From: Hyphomicrobium sp.
GTDB taxonomy: Bacteria; Pseudomonadota; Alphaproteobacteria; Rhizobiales; Hyphomicrobiaceae
Direction of reading: 5' to 3'
Length of the DNA: 46,320 nt
NCBI GenBank assembly: GCA_003987725.1
Contig: RXJH01000007.1
Span: 148,564-194,883, forward strand
In this document: positions 1 to 9,991 of the stretch, piece by piece
Layout of the letters: each line of letters opens with the position of its first letter
Numbering within the stretch: the first letter of the stretch is position 1
Position numbers and translations under genes: made by a program
The notes under the pieces: generated by a model
What the model was told of the DNA's origin: nothing
Seen by the model: only the letters and a program-made list of their open reading frames with translations
The model's database searches: none

Positions 1-303
1 GTTTGGACGATCCCCTTTAAACTTCAGGGCGAGCCAGCCTTATTTCGGCCGTGTCTGCTCTGATCAAAAGGCGCATCGCAAGTGGTCGATGCACAAAAGC
101 TAACTGCTTCGCCAAACACCGACAAATCACGCTTTCTTACACTGTGTTACGGTTTGGCAACCATCCTTGACGCCGTCGCCGTCTTGATGCAGCCCCATTT
201 TCTGCGCGTTTTTGGCGAGAAAAATCACCTGCCCTCGCCGCGCATTTTCCACGATTTAAGATCGAAAGCATAGCGCATTGTAGACATCCGTTCCGCGCGC
301 TTT
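1..303. other. Intergenic region downstream of ftsZ
   Basis: About 300 bases follow the ftsZ stop and run to the window edge. The only open frame (82-273, plus strand, 63 codons) has no convincing ribosome binding site and no recognisable motif, so I do not call it. In many alphaproteobacteria lpxC follows ftsZ on the same strand, so this may be the leader of a gene that begins outside the window. I see no strong intrinsic terminator after ftsZ. Confidence 0.4.
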
Positions 304-1851
304 CTATTTTCTTCCCCGCCCTGCGAAACGTTCAAGAAGTCCAGGTTTTCTGGGCTCTTCTGCATCTCTCGAACTCGCGCGCGGTGACGCTCCGTGATGC
401 GCGTTCCATTCTTTCTGCGCCTGCGGAGGAAATTCTTCGATGCCCGGCAGACGGCGTCCTCCGCGATGAATTTCAGCGGGTGCCTGCGGCTCGAATCGGG
501 AGTCGTAATCTTGGCTCGGAGACCCCGACGGAAGCGGTGGAGTCCGTAACAAAGCGTTGCCGGAGAGGGGAGGAAAATTTTCTAGGCCGTCTTCGATCAT
601 GACGTTTCCGGGAGCAATCCAGCTGTCACGATTCTGTCGTGGAGTTTCGCTGTGGATGGGTTGGGAAATATTCTGCCCCTGAGCACCTGCCGGAGGCTGC
701 AAAGCCTCGGCCAGCCGTCTTTGCAGATCGCCCGACGGCGGAGGGGGAGGAATGGATGCGCCCGGTGCATGAATTGCGTGCCGCGGCTGCTGCATCTGAG
801 GCTGAGGCGCAGCGGCCTGCTGAGCGGCGGCCTGTGCACCCGCAATCGCGCGCAATCCGCCTTGCTGACCGACGATCGATTCGGCCGCCCTGTTCATGCC
901 GGAGGCGACGATCGACACCCTGAGGCGGTCACCGAGCTGCTCTTCGAACGTCGCACCGACGATGATATTCGCGTCGGGATCGACTTCCTGCCGGATCCGG
1001 CTCGCTGCCTCGTCGACTTCATAGAGCGTCATTTCGCGGCCGCCCGAGATGGAGAGCAGAAGCCCCTTGGCCCCACGCAGCGTCACATCGTCGAGCAGCG
1101 GATTGGCGATGGCCTCTTCCGCCGCCAGGATAGCCCGGCGCTCGCCCGTCGCTTCGCCGGTTCCCATCATCGCCGTGCCCATGCCGCTCATGACGGTCCT
1201 GACGTCGGCGAAATCGAGATTGATCAGACCTTCCTTCAGCACCAGCTCGACGATGCAGGCGACGCCCGAATAGAGCACCTGGTCGGCCAGAACGAACGCT
1301 TCCGCGAAAGTCGTGCGCTCGTTCGCGATACGGAACAGGTTCTGGTTCGGAATGACGATGAGCGTATCGACGAGATGACGAAGGCTCTGCACACCGGCTT
1401 CCGCGATGCGCATGCGCCGCGCGCCTTCGAACTGAAACGGCTTACAGACGACGCCGACCGTCAGCGCCCCAAGCTCGCGCGCGATCCGCGCGATGACCGC
1501 GGCAGCGCCCGTTCCCGTGCCGCCACCCATACCGGCGGCGATAAACACCATATGTGCACCGGCGATATTCGTGCGAAGCTCTTCGAGCGCTTCTTCAGCT
1601 GCCGCTTCGCCGATCTCCGGCCGGGCGCCCGCACCGAGGCCCTCCGTCAGGTTGACCCCGAGCTGAATGCGATGTTCGGCGCTCGAAGCCTCGAGTGATT
1701 GCGCATCGGTGTTCGCGACGACGAATTGCACGCCCTGCAATCCGGCTGCGATCATGTTGTTGACGGCGTTGCACCCGGCGCCCCCAACGCCGATCACGGT
1801 GATCCGCGGCTTGGCGTCGACCAGCTTCGGCAATTGCAGCTTGATGCTCAT
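304..1851 (-). CDS. ftsZ: Cell division GTPase FtsZ
   Basis: FtsZ polymerises with GTP at mid-cell into the Z ring that recruits the divisome. The protein is 515 residues with a GTPase core at about residues 1-320. Visible are the nucleotide-binding glycines ([10 protein letters not shown] near 21-30), the tubulin signature GGGTGTG at about 109-115 and the T7 catalytic loop NLDFAD at 211-216. Residues from about 330 to 460 are a Pro/Gln-rich linker, longer than in E. coli FtsZ (383 residues in total) and usual for Hyphomicrobiales. A conserved C-terminal patch with GIEEFPPQ and a basic tail follow. I chose the ATG at 1851 because GAGGAAG lies just upstream; an in-frame ATG at 1914 would add 21 unconserved residues. 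The region after the signature reads [10 protein letters not shown], where most FtsZ proteins have VVTKPFHFEG. It is the last gene of the dcw cluster. Confidence 0.97.
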   Translation of the reverse strand: MSIKLQLPKLVDAKPRITVIGVGGAGCNAVNNMIAAGLQGVQFVVANTDAQSLEASSAEHRIQLGVNLTEGLGAGARPEIGEAAAEEALEELRTNIAGAHMVFIAAGMGGGTGTGAAAVIARIARELGALTVGVVCKPFQFEGARRMRIAEAGVQSLRHLVDTLIVIPNQNLFRIANERTTFAEAFVLADQVLYSGVACIVELVLKEGLINLDFADVRTVMSGMGTAMMGTGEATGERRAILAAEEAIANPLLDDVTLRGAKGLLLSISGGREMTLYEVDEAASRIRQEVDPDANIIVGATFEEQLGDRLRVSIVASGMNRAAESIVGQQGGLRAIAGAQAAAQQAAAPQPQMQQPRHAIHAPGASIPPPPPSGDLQRRLAEALQPPAGAQGQNISQPIHSETPRQNRDSWIAPGNVMIEDGLENFPPLSGNALLRTPPLPSGSPSQDYDSRFEPQAPAEIHRGGRRLPGIEEFPPQAQKEWNAHHGASPRASSRDAEEPRKPGLLERFAGRGRK

Positions 1852-1947
1852 AGCTTCCTCGACATTGATAGTTTGCCGTTTCGCGTGATTTCGCTGGGCT
1901 CCCGCGCCCATCACTTCGGCGATTTCAACTCGTTCTGCGACACGTCT

Positions 1948-3204
1948 TCAAAACCCGCCCTTGAGCCATGTACCGACGCGGCCGAGATACCCTTGCGTCA
2001 CCGTTTTCCGGCCCCGGGCGACGTTCAACTCGCCTTCGCCTCGAGCCGCAATCATTGCCAGCCCCGAGAGCGTAGCAAGTTGCGGTCCCGCGAGGCTTGC
2101 GTTGAGACCGGGAAGATCCGTCGGCCGTCCAATGCGCACGGTTCTGTCGAACGCGTTCGCGACGACCTCCGGTAATCCCAGAAGCTGGCTGGCTCCGCCC
2201 GTCAGAACGACCTTGTCTCCCGCGTATCGGCTTGCTGCGTTGAGCGCCAAGCGCTCACGTACAAGCCCCATGATCTGCTGCACGCGCGGACGGATGATAT
2301 CCGTGAGCCGCGCCCTGCTGGTTTCGTAGCTCGCATCGTCCTCTTCGCCCGAGATTGGGTAGGAGAACGACTCGTGCTCGTCGGACTGGGCATTGAGAAG
2401 TGTGCCATAAAGCGTTTTGATTCGCTCGGCTTCGGCGAGTGGTGTCTGCAACGCCTTCGCGATGTCGTAGGTGATGTGCTGGCTGCCGACCGGAATGACG
2501 TCGGTTCCCGTGAACGCACCATCGGCGAACATCGCAATGGACGTCGTTCCGGCCCCGAAATCGATGCAGGTGACGCCGAATTGGCGCTCCTCGGCCGTCG
2601 TCGCAGCAAGCGCGCTCGCGTAGGGAGCGGCGACCAGGCCGTCGCAACTCGCATAGCATCTGTCGACCAGCACGAGCAGATTGCGCAGCGGCGCCTCGTC
2701 GGCCGTGACCGCATGCAGCCCTGCAGAAAGCCGGCGCGCCGAAAGCCCGAGAGGATCGCGAACACCGCTCGCCCCATCGACTTCGTAGCCGAGACGATTG
2801 AGATGTATCAGCGTCCGTCCATTGCGTTCGGCGTAGCTCTCGCCCGCCGCCATGAGACGCGCGAGATCGTCGTGTGTCACGCTACCGGTCTCGACTTCGG
2901 TTCGCGCCGTGCAATGAACCGACGACAGCCGCCCGGCAGCGACCGACAGCGTAAAGCCGCCGACGGAAATTCCAGCGGCTCGCTCGGCTTGACCGATAAC
3001 GCCACGAACCACCGACTCGGCCTCGTCGAGATCCGTCAGAACACCGGCTTTAATGCCCTTAGAGCGTTGCATGCCGAGGCCCGCCAGCCGCAACGACGGC
3101 TGGGCTGCACCAGCGCTGTGTTCGGCCACGACGACGGCAGCAACAGTCTTGCTGGTGCCGATATCGAGAAGCCCGATGGTCCGGTAATTGCGCCGATCCG
3201 CCAC
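1948..3204 (-). CDS. ftsA: Cell division protein FtsA
   Basis: FtsA is an actin-like ATPase that anchors FtsZ filaments to the inner membrane and recruits later divisome proteins. The 418-residue product starts at a GTG at 3204 preceded by ACGGAG at good spacing. This start lies 11 bases after the ftsQ stop; the frame stays open much further upstream, but only as a shadow of ftsQ. Actin-fold signatures seen are the phosphate-1 loop GLLDIGTSKT near the N-terminus, phosphate-2 CIDFGAGTTSIAMF and the adenosine motif VVLTGGASQLLGLPE. The C-terminus GYLGRVGTWLKGGF has the amphipathic pattern expected of the membrane-targeting helix. It sits between ftsQ and ftsZ, the usual arrangement. Confidence 0.96.
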   Translation of the reverse strand: MADRRNYRTIGLLDIGTSKTVAAVVVAEHSAGAAQPSLRLAGLGMQRSKGIKAGVLTDLDEAESVVRGVIGQAERAAGISVGGFTLSVAAGRLSSVHCTARTEVETGSVTHDDLARLMAAGESYAERNGRTLIHLNRLGYEVDGASGVRDPLGLSARRLSAGLHAVTADEAPLRNLLVLVDRCYASCDGLVAAPYASALAATTAEERQFGVTCIDFGAGTTSIAMFADGAFTGTDVIPVGSQHITYDIAKALQTPLAEAERIKTLYGTLLNAQSDEHESFSYPISGEEDDASYETSRARLTDIIRPRVQQIMGLVRERLALNAASRYAGDKVVLTGGASQLLGLPEVVANAFDRTVRIGRPTDLPGLNASLAGPQLATLSGLAMIAARGEGELNVARGRKTVTQGYLGRVGTWLKGGF

Positions 3205-3215
3205 AAAAATCTCCG

Positions 3216-4241
3216 TTAGGGCCGTTCTGAAACCAGAGACACGGTCTGCGCACCCACCTTCGACGCCGTCCGTCCGGAATTTCCGTCTAACGGCCGGATT
3301 GCAATCCGGCCGGGCGTGCGAACATCGACGACCATCGGCGATCCCTTGAGCGCCGATGTTGCTTCTCGCGCCGTCGCGACTTCTTCGAAGCCCTCGATCT
3401 CGCGATCCGCGCCGAGTTCGAGCGCGGTGCCGTTCTTGAGCACGATCCGCCAGCGGCGCTCGGCAATGCGTTCGCCGTATGCGTACTGCCGTTCGATCTG
3501 CGGATATTGCCGCAAGGCCGAGAGCATCAGGATGGCTTCGCTCTCGGCGCCTTCGCCTGTGACCCGTGGCAAATTCCAATTGGAACCGCGTGCGGCGGGT
3601 CCAAGCGTTCGCCCCGTGGCATCGACCAGGAAGTTCGTTTCACCCCGTTGCAAAAGGAAAGCAGGCGTCCGTTCGCGAACGACGACGTCGAGAGTTCCCG
3701 GATAAACGCGCGTGATCTGCGCAGTATCGATCCAGGATATCCGCTCGATCCGTTTCAGCGCCGCATCGGAATCGAACGCCGCGAAGGTCTTGACGTTCGG
3801 AAGATCGAGCGCATCGAAAACGTCGGAATCCGACGAATAATGCTGCCCCGAAACGTTCACTTGATCGATGCCAAATCCTGCGGCGACCATCACGTCGTTG
3901 ACTTTTGCCGTGAAATCGATTGCGCCGAGCTTGCCGAGCGGCAACGCGTACGCGGCTGCCCCGATGAAAACCAAAACGCCTGCGGCGATGGCCGAAGGCT
4001 TCACCCAGCGCTGCGTGCGCCGTGACCTGCGAAAGCGGCGTTCGCCGCGCGGAATTTGCAGAGCGAAAGGCGAGCGTTTGGCCGCGCCACTGGCGACGCG
4101 CTTGCTGGCCGTCGCGACAGTGCGCGTCTCGGCCATCCATCGAGCAGCATCCGGTTCAGGCGTTGGCGCATCGTGTGCTGCCCGCCACCAGAACCGTTGC
4201 TTGCTCTCTACCTGTTGCAACTCGCGTCCTCGACCATCCAT
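3216..4241 (-). CDS. ftsQ: Cell division protein FtsQ
   Basis: FtsQ is a bitopic inner-membrane protein that forms the FtsQBL bridge of the divisome. The product has a basic cytoplasmic N-terminus of about 80 residues, one membrane span (AIAAGVLVFIGAAAYALPLG), and a periplasmic part. The periplasmic part holds a POTRA-like segment (VNVSGQHYSSDSDVFDAL) and a beta domain with the VRERTPAFLLQRG pattern. The start is uncertain. The ATG at 4241 overlaps the end of ddlB by 34 bases, and a second ATG at 4136 would give a protein 35 residues shorter; neither has a strong ribosome binding site. The neighbours ddlB and ftsA support the identity. Confidence 0.93.
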   Translation of the reverse strand: MDGRGRELQQVESKQRFWWRAAHDAPTPEPDAARWMAETRTVATASKRVASGAAKRSPFALQIPRGERRFRRSRRTQRWVKPSAIAAGVLVFIGAAAYALPLGKLGAIDFTAKVNDVMVAAGFGIDQVNVSGQHYSSDSDVFDALDLPNVKTFAAFDSDAALKRIERISWIDTAQITRVYPGTLDVVVRERTPAFLLQRGETNFLVDATGRTLGPAARGSNWNLPRVTGEGAESEAILMLSALRQYPQIERQYAYGERIAERRWRIVLKNGTALELGADREIEGFEEVATAREATSALKGSPMVVDVRTPGRIAIRPLDGNSGRTASKVGAQTVSLVSERP

Positions 4242-5161
4242 CGGACGAGGTCACCGAACGACCAGCCGGCATACCCCGCCAGCTCAGGCACCAGGGAGGT
4301 CCCCGTCATGCCCGGCTGAGTGTTGACTTCGAGGCAGATCAGCTCGTTGGTTCCGCCCTCGGTATCGTCGAAGCGGAAGTCAGCCCGCGATACGCCGCGA
4401 CAGCCTAAAGCTTGATGCGCCCTTAAGGTTAAGGAACGGACCAACTGGTAAATATCTGGTAAAAGTTGTGCAGGCAGCTCGTGCTTGGAACCGCCCGGCG
4501 CGTACTTCGACTCGTAATCGTAGAAAGAGAGTCCCCTTAAGGGCACAATCTCGATCACATCCGTCACAAAATCACCGATGACAGCGCAAGTTAGCTCGCG
4601 GCCCGCGATATAGCGCTCGACCATCACGATCTCGTCCAGCGGCCCCCCCGCGGCGATGGAATTCGGCGGCCGCTCCGTATCCGGCGGCACGATCACGACG
4701 CCGACGCTGGACCCTTCAGTAACCGGCTTAACGACGTACGGCGCAGGCATCACATGGCCTTCGAGCGCCTCTCCGCGCGTCACCAGCTTGGCTTCGGCGA
4801 CAGGCACGCCGGCAAGCTTCATGATGTCCTTCGCCCGCTCCTTGTGCATGGCGAGCGCCGAGGCGAGCACGCCCGAGTGCGTGTAGGGAATCCCCAAAAG
4901 CTCGAGAACGCCCTGCACGCAGCCGTCCTCGCCGAATTTTCCGTGCAGCGCGTTGAAGCAGACATCGGGCCTCAGCTCCTGCAGCCTGCTCGCAAGATCC
5001 CGATCGACGTCGATTTCGGTGACTGTATAGCCCTCTTGCAGAAGCGCTTCGCCAACCGCAGCGCCGGAATTCAAACTCACCTCGCGTTCGGCGGACAGCC
5101 CGCCCTTCAAAACCGCGACGTGGATACGCGTGCGCTTGGGCACCGGGCCGAGTTCATTCAT
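4208..5161 (-). CDS. ddlB: D-alanine--D-alanine ligase
   Basis: The enzyme joins two D-alanines with ATP to make the dipeptide that MurF adds to the UDP-MurNAc-tripeptide, in the cytoplasm. At 317 residues it has the normal length for DdlB. It shows the N-terminal KGGLSAEREVSL motif, the HGKFGEDG segment, and ATP-grasp features including YVVKPVTEGSSVGV and, near the end, ICLEVNTQPGMT with the magnesium-binding Glu and Asn. The gene lies 39 bases after murB and its 3' end overlaps the longest ftsQ frame. A second Ddl (DdlA) is not in this window. Confidence 0.96.
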   Translation of the reverse strand: MNELGPVPKRTRIHVAVLKGGLSAEREVSLNSGAAVGEALLQEGYTVTEIDVDRDLASRLQELRPDVCFNALHGKFGEDGCVQGVLELLGIPYTHSGVLASALAMHKERAKDIMKLAGVPVAEAKLVTRGEALEGHVMPAPYVVKPVTEGSSVGVVIVPPDTERPPNSIAAGGPLDEIVMVERYIAGRELTCAVIGDFVTDVIEIVPLRGLSFYDYESKYAPGGSKHELPAQLLPDIYQLVRSLTLRAHQALGCRGVSRADFRFDDTEGGTNELICLEVNTQPGMTGTSLVPELAGYAGWSFGDLVRWMVEDASCNR

Positions 5162-5200
5162 GGCTGGCTCGCTTCAGTCAGAGATGCATTCGTAGTTTGA

Positions 5201-6178
5201 TCAGTTTTGGCTGGCGTGAATAGCGGCACTTTCCGCCGCCAGCGCTTCGCCGACGGGACGGCCGGGCTTCGGAACGCCGAGCCGGATGATCTCCCAGTCG
5301 AGTGTAATGCCCGATGTCGCAAGAACACGCGCGCGTACTGTCTCGCCGAGTGTTTCGACGTCTTCGCCCGTGGCCTGCTGGTCGTTGATCAGGAAGTTGC
5401 AGTGCATCTCGGAAACTTTTGCTCCGCCGATACGCAATCCCCGACAACCCGCTTGATCGACAAGCTTCCAGGCGCTGTGGCCTTGCGGATTCTTGAACGT
5501 CGAGCCGCCTGTACGTTCTTTGATCGGTTGATTTTTCTCCCGATAGTCGGCGACTTCGTCCATCTCTTTCAGGATTTCGGCCGGATCACCCGGCTCGCCT
5601 TCGTACGTGGCCTCGGTGAAAATCCAGTCTTTCGGGATGCCCGAGTGGCGATAGGTGAAACCCATGTCGGCAAGCAAAAGCACGTGGATATTGCCTTGCA
5701 GATCGACAGCCCGCGCGCCGACGAGGCAATCCTTCGTTTCCCGTCCGTGTGCGCCCGCATTCATGCGCAGCGCCCCGCCGATCGCCCCCGGAATTCCGCG
5801 ATAGAATGCGAGCCCGCGAATTCCTGCGTCCGCAGCAGCACGCGCCACTTTGACGTCGGGAACGGCGGTGCCGGCCCGCAGTCGCTGGCCATCGACTTTG
5901 ATTTCGCTGAAGCCGCGCCCAAGCCGGATGACGGCGCCTGGAACGCCCCCATCCCGCACCAAGAGATTGGAACCAAGCCCGATGACCTGAACGCCAAGCT
6001 CGCGCGGCCGGTGCTTCAGGAAGTATGCGAGATCGGCTTCGTCCGCCGGCATGAAGAGCACTTGCGCCGGACCGCCGACGCGAAACCACGTGACGTCGGC
6101 GAGCGACGCGTTGGCGCTGAGCCGTCCCCGAAGATCCGGCATGGCGGATAGAAGTTCGCCGGTGATGTCATCGAACAT
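5201..6178 (-). CDS. murB: UDP-N-acetylenolpyruvoylglucosamine reductase MurB
   Basis: MurB reduces UDP-GlcNAc-enolpyruvate to UDP-MurNAc with NADPH and bound FAD. The 325-residue protein shows FAD-binding [12 protein letters not shown], the NAGAHGRE segment, and the catalytic region [21 protein letters not shown] typical of the type II (shorter) MurB family. The start at 6178 shares a base with the murC stop (TGATG), which indicates coupled translation. An in-frame ATG at 6241 would lie inside murC and is rejected. The gene belongs to the same run as murC and ddlB. Confidence 0.96.
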   Translation of the reverse strand: MFDDITGELLSAMPDLRGRLSANASLADVTWFRVGGPAQVLFMPADEADLAYFLKHRPRELGVQVIGLGSNLLVRDGGVPGAVIRLGRGFSEIKVDGQRLRAGTAVPDVKVARAAADAGIRGLAFYRGIPGAIGGALRMNAGAHGRETKDCLVGARAVDLQGNIHVLLLADMGFTYRHSGIPKDWIFTEATYEGEPGDPAEILKEMDEVADYREKNQPIKERTGGSTFKNPQGHSAWKLVDQAGCRGLRIGGAKVSEMHCNFLINDQQATGEDVETLGETVRARVLATSGITLDWEIIRLGVPKPGRPVGEALAAESAAIHASQN

Positions 6179-7614
6179 CAGCCGTTGCTCCCGGTCCGCT
6201 GCTGTGTTTCGGCAAGCCATCCCGGCAACGCGTTCGCCCATTCCGTCGAATTCCCCGCGCCGAGACAGATGACGATGTCTCCCGGGCGCGCCAGGCGTTT
6301 GATAGCCGGCGCCAATAGGCTCGGATCGTCGACCGCTTCGGCCGGTCGTCCGCCGAGCGTCCGGATTCGATCCGCCAATGTGCGATTGTCGATACCCGCA
6401 ATCGGACTTTCGCCCGCCGTATAAAGCGGAGCGACCACGACGCTATCGGCATCCTTGAAGCATTGCGCGAACTCGTCGAAGAGGTCGCGAACACGCGTGA
6501 AACGGTGCGGCTCGACCACCGCGATCACGCGTCCTTTGCTGCCGCCGCGCGCCGCCGCCAGAACCGCCGCGATTTCCGCCGGATGGTGGCCGTAGTCGTC
6601 GTAGATGCCGACGCCGTTCCATTCGCCGGCGAATTGAAAGCGGCGTTTGACACCGGAAAATCCCGCCATAGCCGCTTTGATTTTCGCGTCCGGCAAACCC
6701 GCATGCGTCGCGACCGCAATGGCCGCAAGCGCGTTGAGCGCATTGTGCGAACCGGGAATCGGCACCGACCAGCCTTCAAGACGCCGCGCGCCACCTTTGA
6801 CGTGCGCCGCTAGGACCGCGTCGAAAGTCGTCGTGTTCCCCTCGATGCGAACCGACTGGAGCACGAGATCGGCATCCTTGCTTTGACCGTACGTCAGAAG
6901 CTTGCGGCCGTCCGCCCGGAGGTTCAGCCGCTGGATCATGTCCCGAACGACCGGATGATCGATGCACGCCACCGCCAGGCCGAAAAACGGAATATTTCGC
7001 AAAAACGCTTCGTATTCGCGGTGCATCGCCTCGACCGATCCGAAATAGTCGAGATGCTCGGGATCGATATTCGTCACGATGCCGATTTCGGTCGGCAACC
7101 GGGTGAACGTGCCGTCGCTTTCATCCGCCTCGACGATCATCCACTTGCCCTGGCCGAGCCGGGCATTCGAACCCCAGGAATTGATGATGCCGCCGGTGAT
7201 GACGGTCGGCTCTTCGCCCGCTTCCGTAAAGATGTGCGAGAGGAGCGATGTCGTCGTCGTCTTGCCGTGAGTACCCGTGACTGAAATCGTGGAATAAAGA
7301 CGCATCAGCTCCGCCAGCATCTCGGCGCGCCGGATGATCGTCAGCCCCTTCTGGCGGGCCGCAACGAGTTCCGGGTTGAGGGGCTTCACCGCCGTCGAGA
7401 TGACGACGTAGCGCGCCCCGATGAGGTTGACCGGATCATGGCCGACGAAAACGCGAATGCCCTTGGCCCTGAGCCTTTTGACATTGGCGCTTTCCTTCTG
7501 GTCGGAGCCCTGAACTGTGTAGCCTTTGGCAACCAGAATTTCGGCGATGGCGCTCATGCCGATGCCGCCGATTCCGATGATGTGGAAAGGCCCGATGTCG
7601 CGGGGCATCTGCAT
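6178..7614 (-). CDS. murC: UDP-N-acetylmuramate--L-alanine ligase MurC
   Basis: MurC adds L-alanine to UDP-MurNAc, the first amino-acid step of peptidoglycan precursor synthesis. At 478 residues it has the usual length. It shows the N-terminal UDP-binding segment [15 protein letters not shown], the Mur-ligase P-loop [14 protein letters not shown], the EADESDGTF motif, and the NPEHLDYF and HHPAEI segments of the family. The first codon at 7614 is ATG, and a second in-frame ATG lies two codons later (7608). The stop overlaps the murB start. Confidence 0.97.
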   Translation of the reverse strand: MQMPRDIGPFHIIGIGGIGMSAIAEILVAKGYTVQGSDQKESANVKRLRAKGIRVFVGHDPVNLIGARYVVISTAVKPLNPELVAARQKGLTIIRRAEMLAELMRLYSTISVTGTHGKTTTTSLLSHIFTEAGEEPTVITGGIINSWGSNARLGQGKWMIVEADESDGTFTRLPTEIGIVTNIDPEHLDYFGSVEAMHREYEAFLRNIPFFGLAVACIDHPVVRDMIQRLNLRADGRKLLTYGQSKDADLVLQSVRIEGNTTTFDAVLAAHVKGGARRLEGWSVPIPGSHNALNALAAIAVATHAGLPDAKIKAAMAGFSGVKRRFQFAGEWNGVGIYDDYGHHPAEIAAVLAAARGGSKGRVIAVVEPHRFTRVRDLFDEFAQCFKDADSVVVAPLYTAGESPIAGIDNRTLADRIRTLGGRPAEAVDDPSLLAPAIKRLARPGDIVICLGAGNSTEWANALPGWLAETQQRTGSNG

Positions 7615-7661
7615 GGATGGAAATTACCTCGATGAGTCTAACTGCGCTGAATCATGGCGTT

Positions 7662-8798
7662 TCAGGGCCTCGAATGCTCTCGCCGCGCCCCAGAATACGT
7701 CTTCTCAGCTAAAGCGAGCGTAAAGTCGGCTAAATTCCGGACGGCGTCCGGACGTCCCGCGGTTTTAGCCGCCTTGGCCGCCGTCGCAAGGGCGGCGGGC
7801 GCCTGCAAAAGCTTTTCCAGCTCGTCAGCGATGCGTTCCGGCGACAGATTCCGCTGTTCGAAGCACCATGCGCCACCTGCTTCGGCAAGGCGGCGCGCGT
7901 TGTTGAGCTGATCGTTATCGAGCGCATGCGGCAACGGCACCAGGATCGACGGGCGGCCGATCACCGTGAGCTCGGCGACGGTCGATGCGCCAGCCCGGCC
8001 GATGACGAGGTGCGCCGCCGCCATCCGCGCCGGAAGGTCGGCGAAGAACGGCGCAACTTCCGCGCTGATGCTCGCCTCCGAATAGGCTTCGACAACGCGC
8101 TCCAGATCTTCCTCGCGCGCCTGCTGCACGACGCGCAGCCGCTTCCGCAGTTGATCGGGAAGCGCGAAAAGTGCCAGCGGAACGGTATCGGAGAAAAAGC
8201 GCGCCCCTTGGCTGCCGCCGAAAATCAAAATGCGAATGACGCCGTCGTCGGTCAGCGCTTCGTAGCGCCGTGCCGCCGCATCGATCACGGACTGACGAAC
8301 GGGATTGCCAGTCAGCACGGCTTTCTTGGCGAGCGCACCTTCGAGAAACTTTGTCCGCTCGAACGATGTCGCAATCGCGGTCACGCGCTTGGCGAGCAGC
8401 TTGTTGGCGCGACCGAGCACGGCGTTTTGCTCGTGGATCGCCGTCGGAATGCCACGCAACCGCGCCGCAACGAGCGGCGGAAGCGTCGGATAGCCGCCGA
8501 AACCGATAACGGCGGCAGGCTTCACCGTGCCGAGTATCGAGAAGGCGGCGCGCGTGCCACGTGCAAGCGCCGTCGCCGTCTTGGCAATCTCGGACGGCGC
8601 ACGCGAAGCCAATGTCGCCGACGGAACCTGATAGACGTTGCGTGCCGGAAAGCCGCTGCCGTAGCGGTCGCCGCGCATGTCGGTCATCAGATCGACGGCG
8701 ATGCCCCGGCGTTTCAGCTCTTCGGCCAGAGCGAAGGCTGGAAAAAGATGCCCACCCGTTCCGCCTGCGGCAAGCATGATCGATTGCACGCCGGTCAT
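7662..8798 (-). CDS. murG: UDP-GlcNAc transferase MurG
   Basis: MurG transfers GlcNAc from UDP-GlcNAc to lipid I to make lipid II at the inner face of the cytoplasmic membrane. The 378-residue GT-B protein has the N-terminal GGTGGHLFPA loop, the GFGGYPTLPP and HEQNAVLGRANK acceptor-side motifs, and the donor-binding segment GRAGASTVAELTVIGRPSIL followed by PLPHALDNDQ. It lies 11 bases after ftsW and 47 before murC, the conserved order for this cluster. Confidence 0.97.
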   Translation of the reverse strand: MTGVQSIMLAAGGTGGHLFPAFALAEELKRRGIAVDLMTDMRGDRYGSGFPARNVYQVPSATLASRAPSEIAKTATALARGTRAAFSILGTVKPAAVIGFGGYPTLPPLVAARLRGIPTAIHEQNAVLGRANKLLAKRVTAIATSFERTKFLEGALAKKAVLTGNPVRQSVIDAAARRYEALTDDGVIRILIFGGSQGARFFSDTVPLALFALPDQLRKRLRVVQQAREEDLERVVEAYSEASISAEVAPFFADLPARMAAAHLVIGRAGASTVAELTVIGRPSILVPLPHALDNDQLNNARRLAEAGGAWCFEQRNLSPERIADELEKLLQAPAALATAAKAAKTAGRPDAVRNLADFTLALAEKTYSGARREHSRP

Positions 8799-8809
8799 TC
8801 AAATCTCGC

Positions 8810-9991
8810 TCATGATTTCGGTGTTGGTCTTGCGAGTTGTACTTCGTCGATGGCCGGAATCCATCGCGGCTTTTTGAGGCGTTGTGGATCGGGACGCCGT
8901 CGCGTCAGCGCCAGCAGCATCCCCGCCGTGACCGCAAGCGCCAGCATGGACGATCCGCCCGCCGAAATGAACGGCAGCGTCATGCCCTTCGGCGGCAACA
9001 GGCCGATATTCACACCCATATTTATGAGCGCTTGAAGCGCGAAGACGAGCGCGAGACCTTGGATCGCCAGCCGATCGGCGGCATTCGGCTCTCCGGCGGC
9101 GCGCCGCATCGCCTTGATGGTTATGAACGCGAAGACGCCAAGCAGCGCGATGCAGGCGACAGCGCCATATTCTTCGCCGATCACCGCGAAGATATAGTCG
9201 GTGTGGGCATCCGGAAGGATCGACTTGATCGTGCCCTCTCCCGGCCCCCGGCCGAAGAGGCCGCCCTCGGCGAACGATTGGATCGCGCGCCCCGCTTGCG
9301 AACTCTCGAGCGGCGCCGAACCGAAAAATTTCGCGAACCGCGACTGCACGTGCGGAAAATATTCATACGCGAGCCACATGCCCCCGCTGCCCGCGAGCAC
9401 AAGTAAGCCCGCCCCGATAGCCGGCAGCCCCGCAAGCAGATAGAGAAGTCCAGCAGTCGAGCTGATCAGCACCGTCTGTCCGACGTCCGGCTGCGCGACC
9501 AGAATGCCCGCAAAGAAAGCCCAGAGAGCCAGCGCGAACGGCAGTGCCGGCATATCGCTGCGAGACGATGCCTCCCCGAAAAGCCACGCGATGATGACGA
9601 TAAAAGCCGGCTTCGCAAATTCCGATGGCTGCACCGAATAGCCGCCGAAATTCAGCCATCGCTGCGCGCCCTTGATTTCGGCGCCCGAGAACAGCACCGC
9701 GATCATCCCGGCGACCGCGACAAGAAACAAAACCGCTGCGAGACGCCTCACACCGTTCGGCGAAAAAAAGGAGATGACCAACATCGCCGCCGTGCCGAGC
9801 GCCGCGAAGAAAATATGGCGCTCGACGAAGTAATAGGCGGGCAAGCCCTTCTTCAGCGCAACGGCAGGCGACGCCGCGCCCGACAACACGACACCGATAA
9901 CGACGAGCGAAACGAGCGCGATCAGCAGTCCCCGATCGATCGTGAACGACCATTCTGCGAGCAAACTGCGGTCTGCGCGCGAGAGCTTCAT
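8810..9991 (-). CDS. ftsW: SEDS peptidoglycan polymerase FtsW
   Basis: FtsW is the SEDS-family glycosyltransferase that polymerises lipid II at the septum with its partner FtsI. The 393-residue protein is strongly hydrophobic with about ten membrane spans. It shows SEDS motifs such as QPSEFAKPAFI, AQPDVGQT, the FAVIGEEYG loop, and the C-terminal PFISAGGSSMLALAVT segment. Its start overlaps the murD stop by four bases (ATGA), so the two genes are translationally coupled. Co-location with ftsI, murD and murG supports FtsW over RodA. Confidence 0.96.
   Translation of the reverse strand: MKLSRADRSLLAEWSFTIDRGLLIALVSLVVIGVVLSGAASPAVALKKGLPAYYFVERHIFFAALGTAAMLVISFFSPNGVRRLAAVLFLVAVAGMIAVLFSGAEIKGAQRWLNFGGYSVQPSEFAKPAFIVIIAWLFGEASSRSDMPALPFALALWAFFAGILVAQPDVGQTVLISSTAGLLYLLAGLPAIGAGLLVLAGSGGMWLAYEYFPHVQSRFAKFFGSAPLESSQAGRAIQSFAEGGLFGRGPGEGTIKSILPDAHTDYIFAVIGEEYGAVACIALLGVFAFITIKAMRRAAGEPNAADRLAIQGLALVFALQALINMGVNIGLLPPKGMTLPFISAGGSSMLALAVTAGMLLALTRRRPDPQRLKKPRWIPAIDEVQLARPTPKS

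Noticed and set aside
652-1698. A 348-codon open frame on the plus strand opposite ftsZ
   Set aside because: It is the antisense shadow of a GC-rich gene, with no ribosome binding site and no protein-like features.
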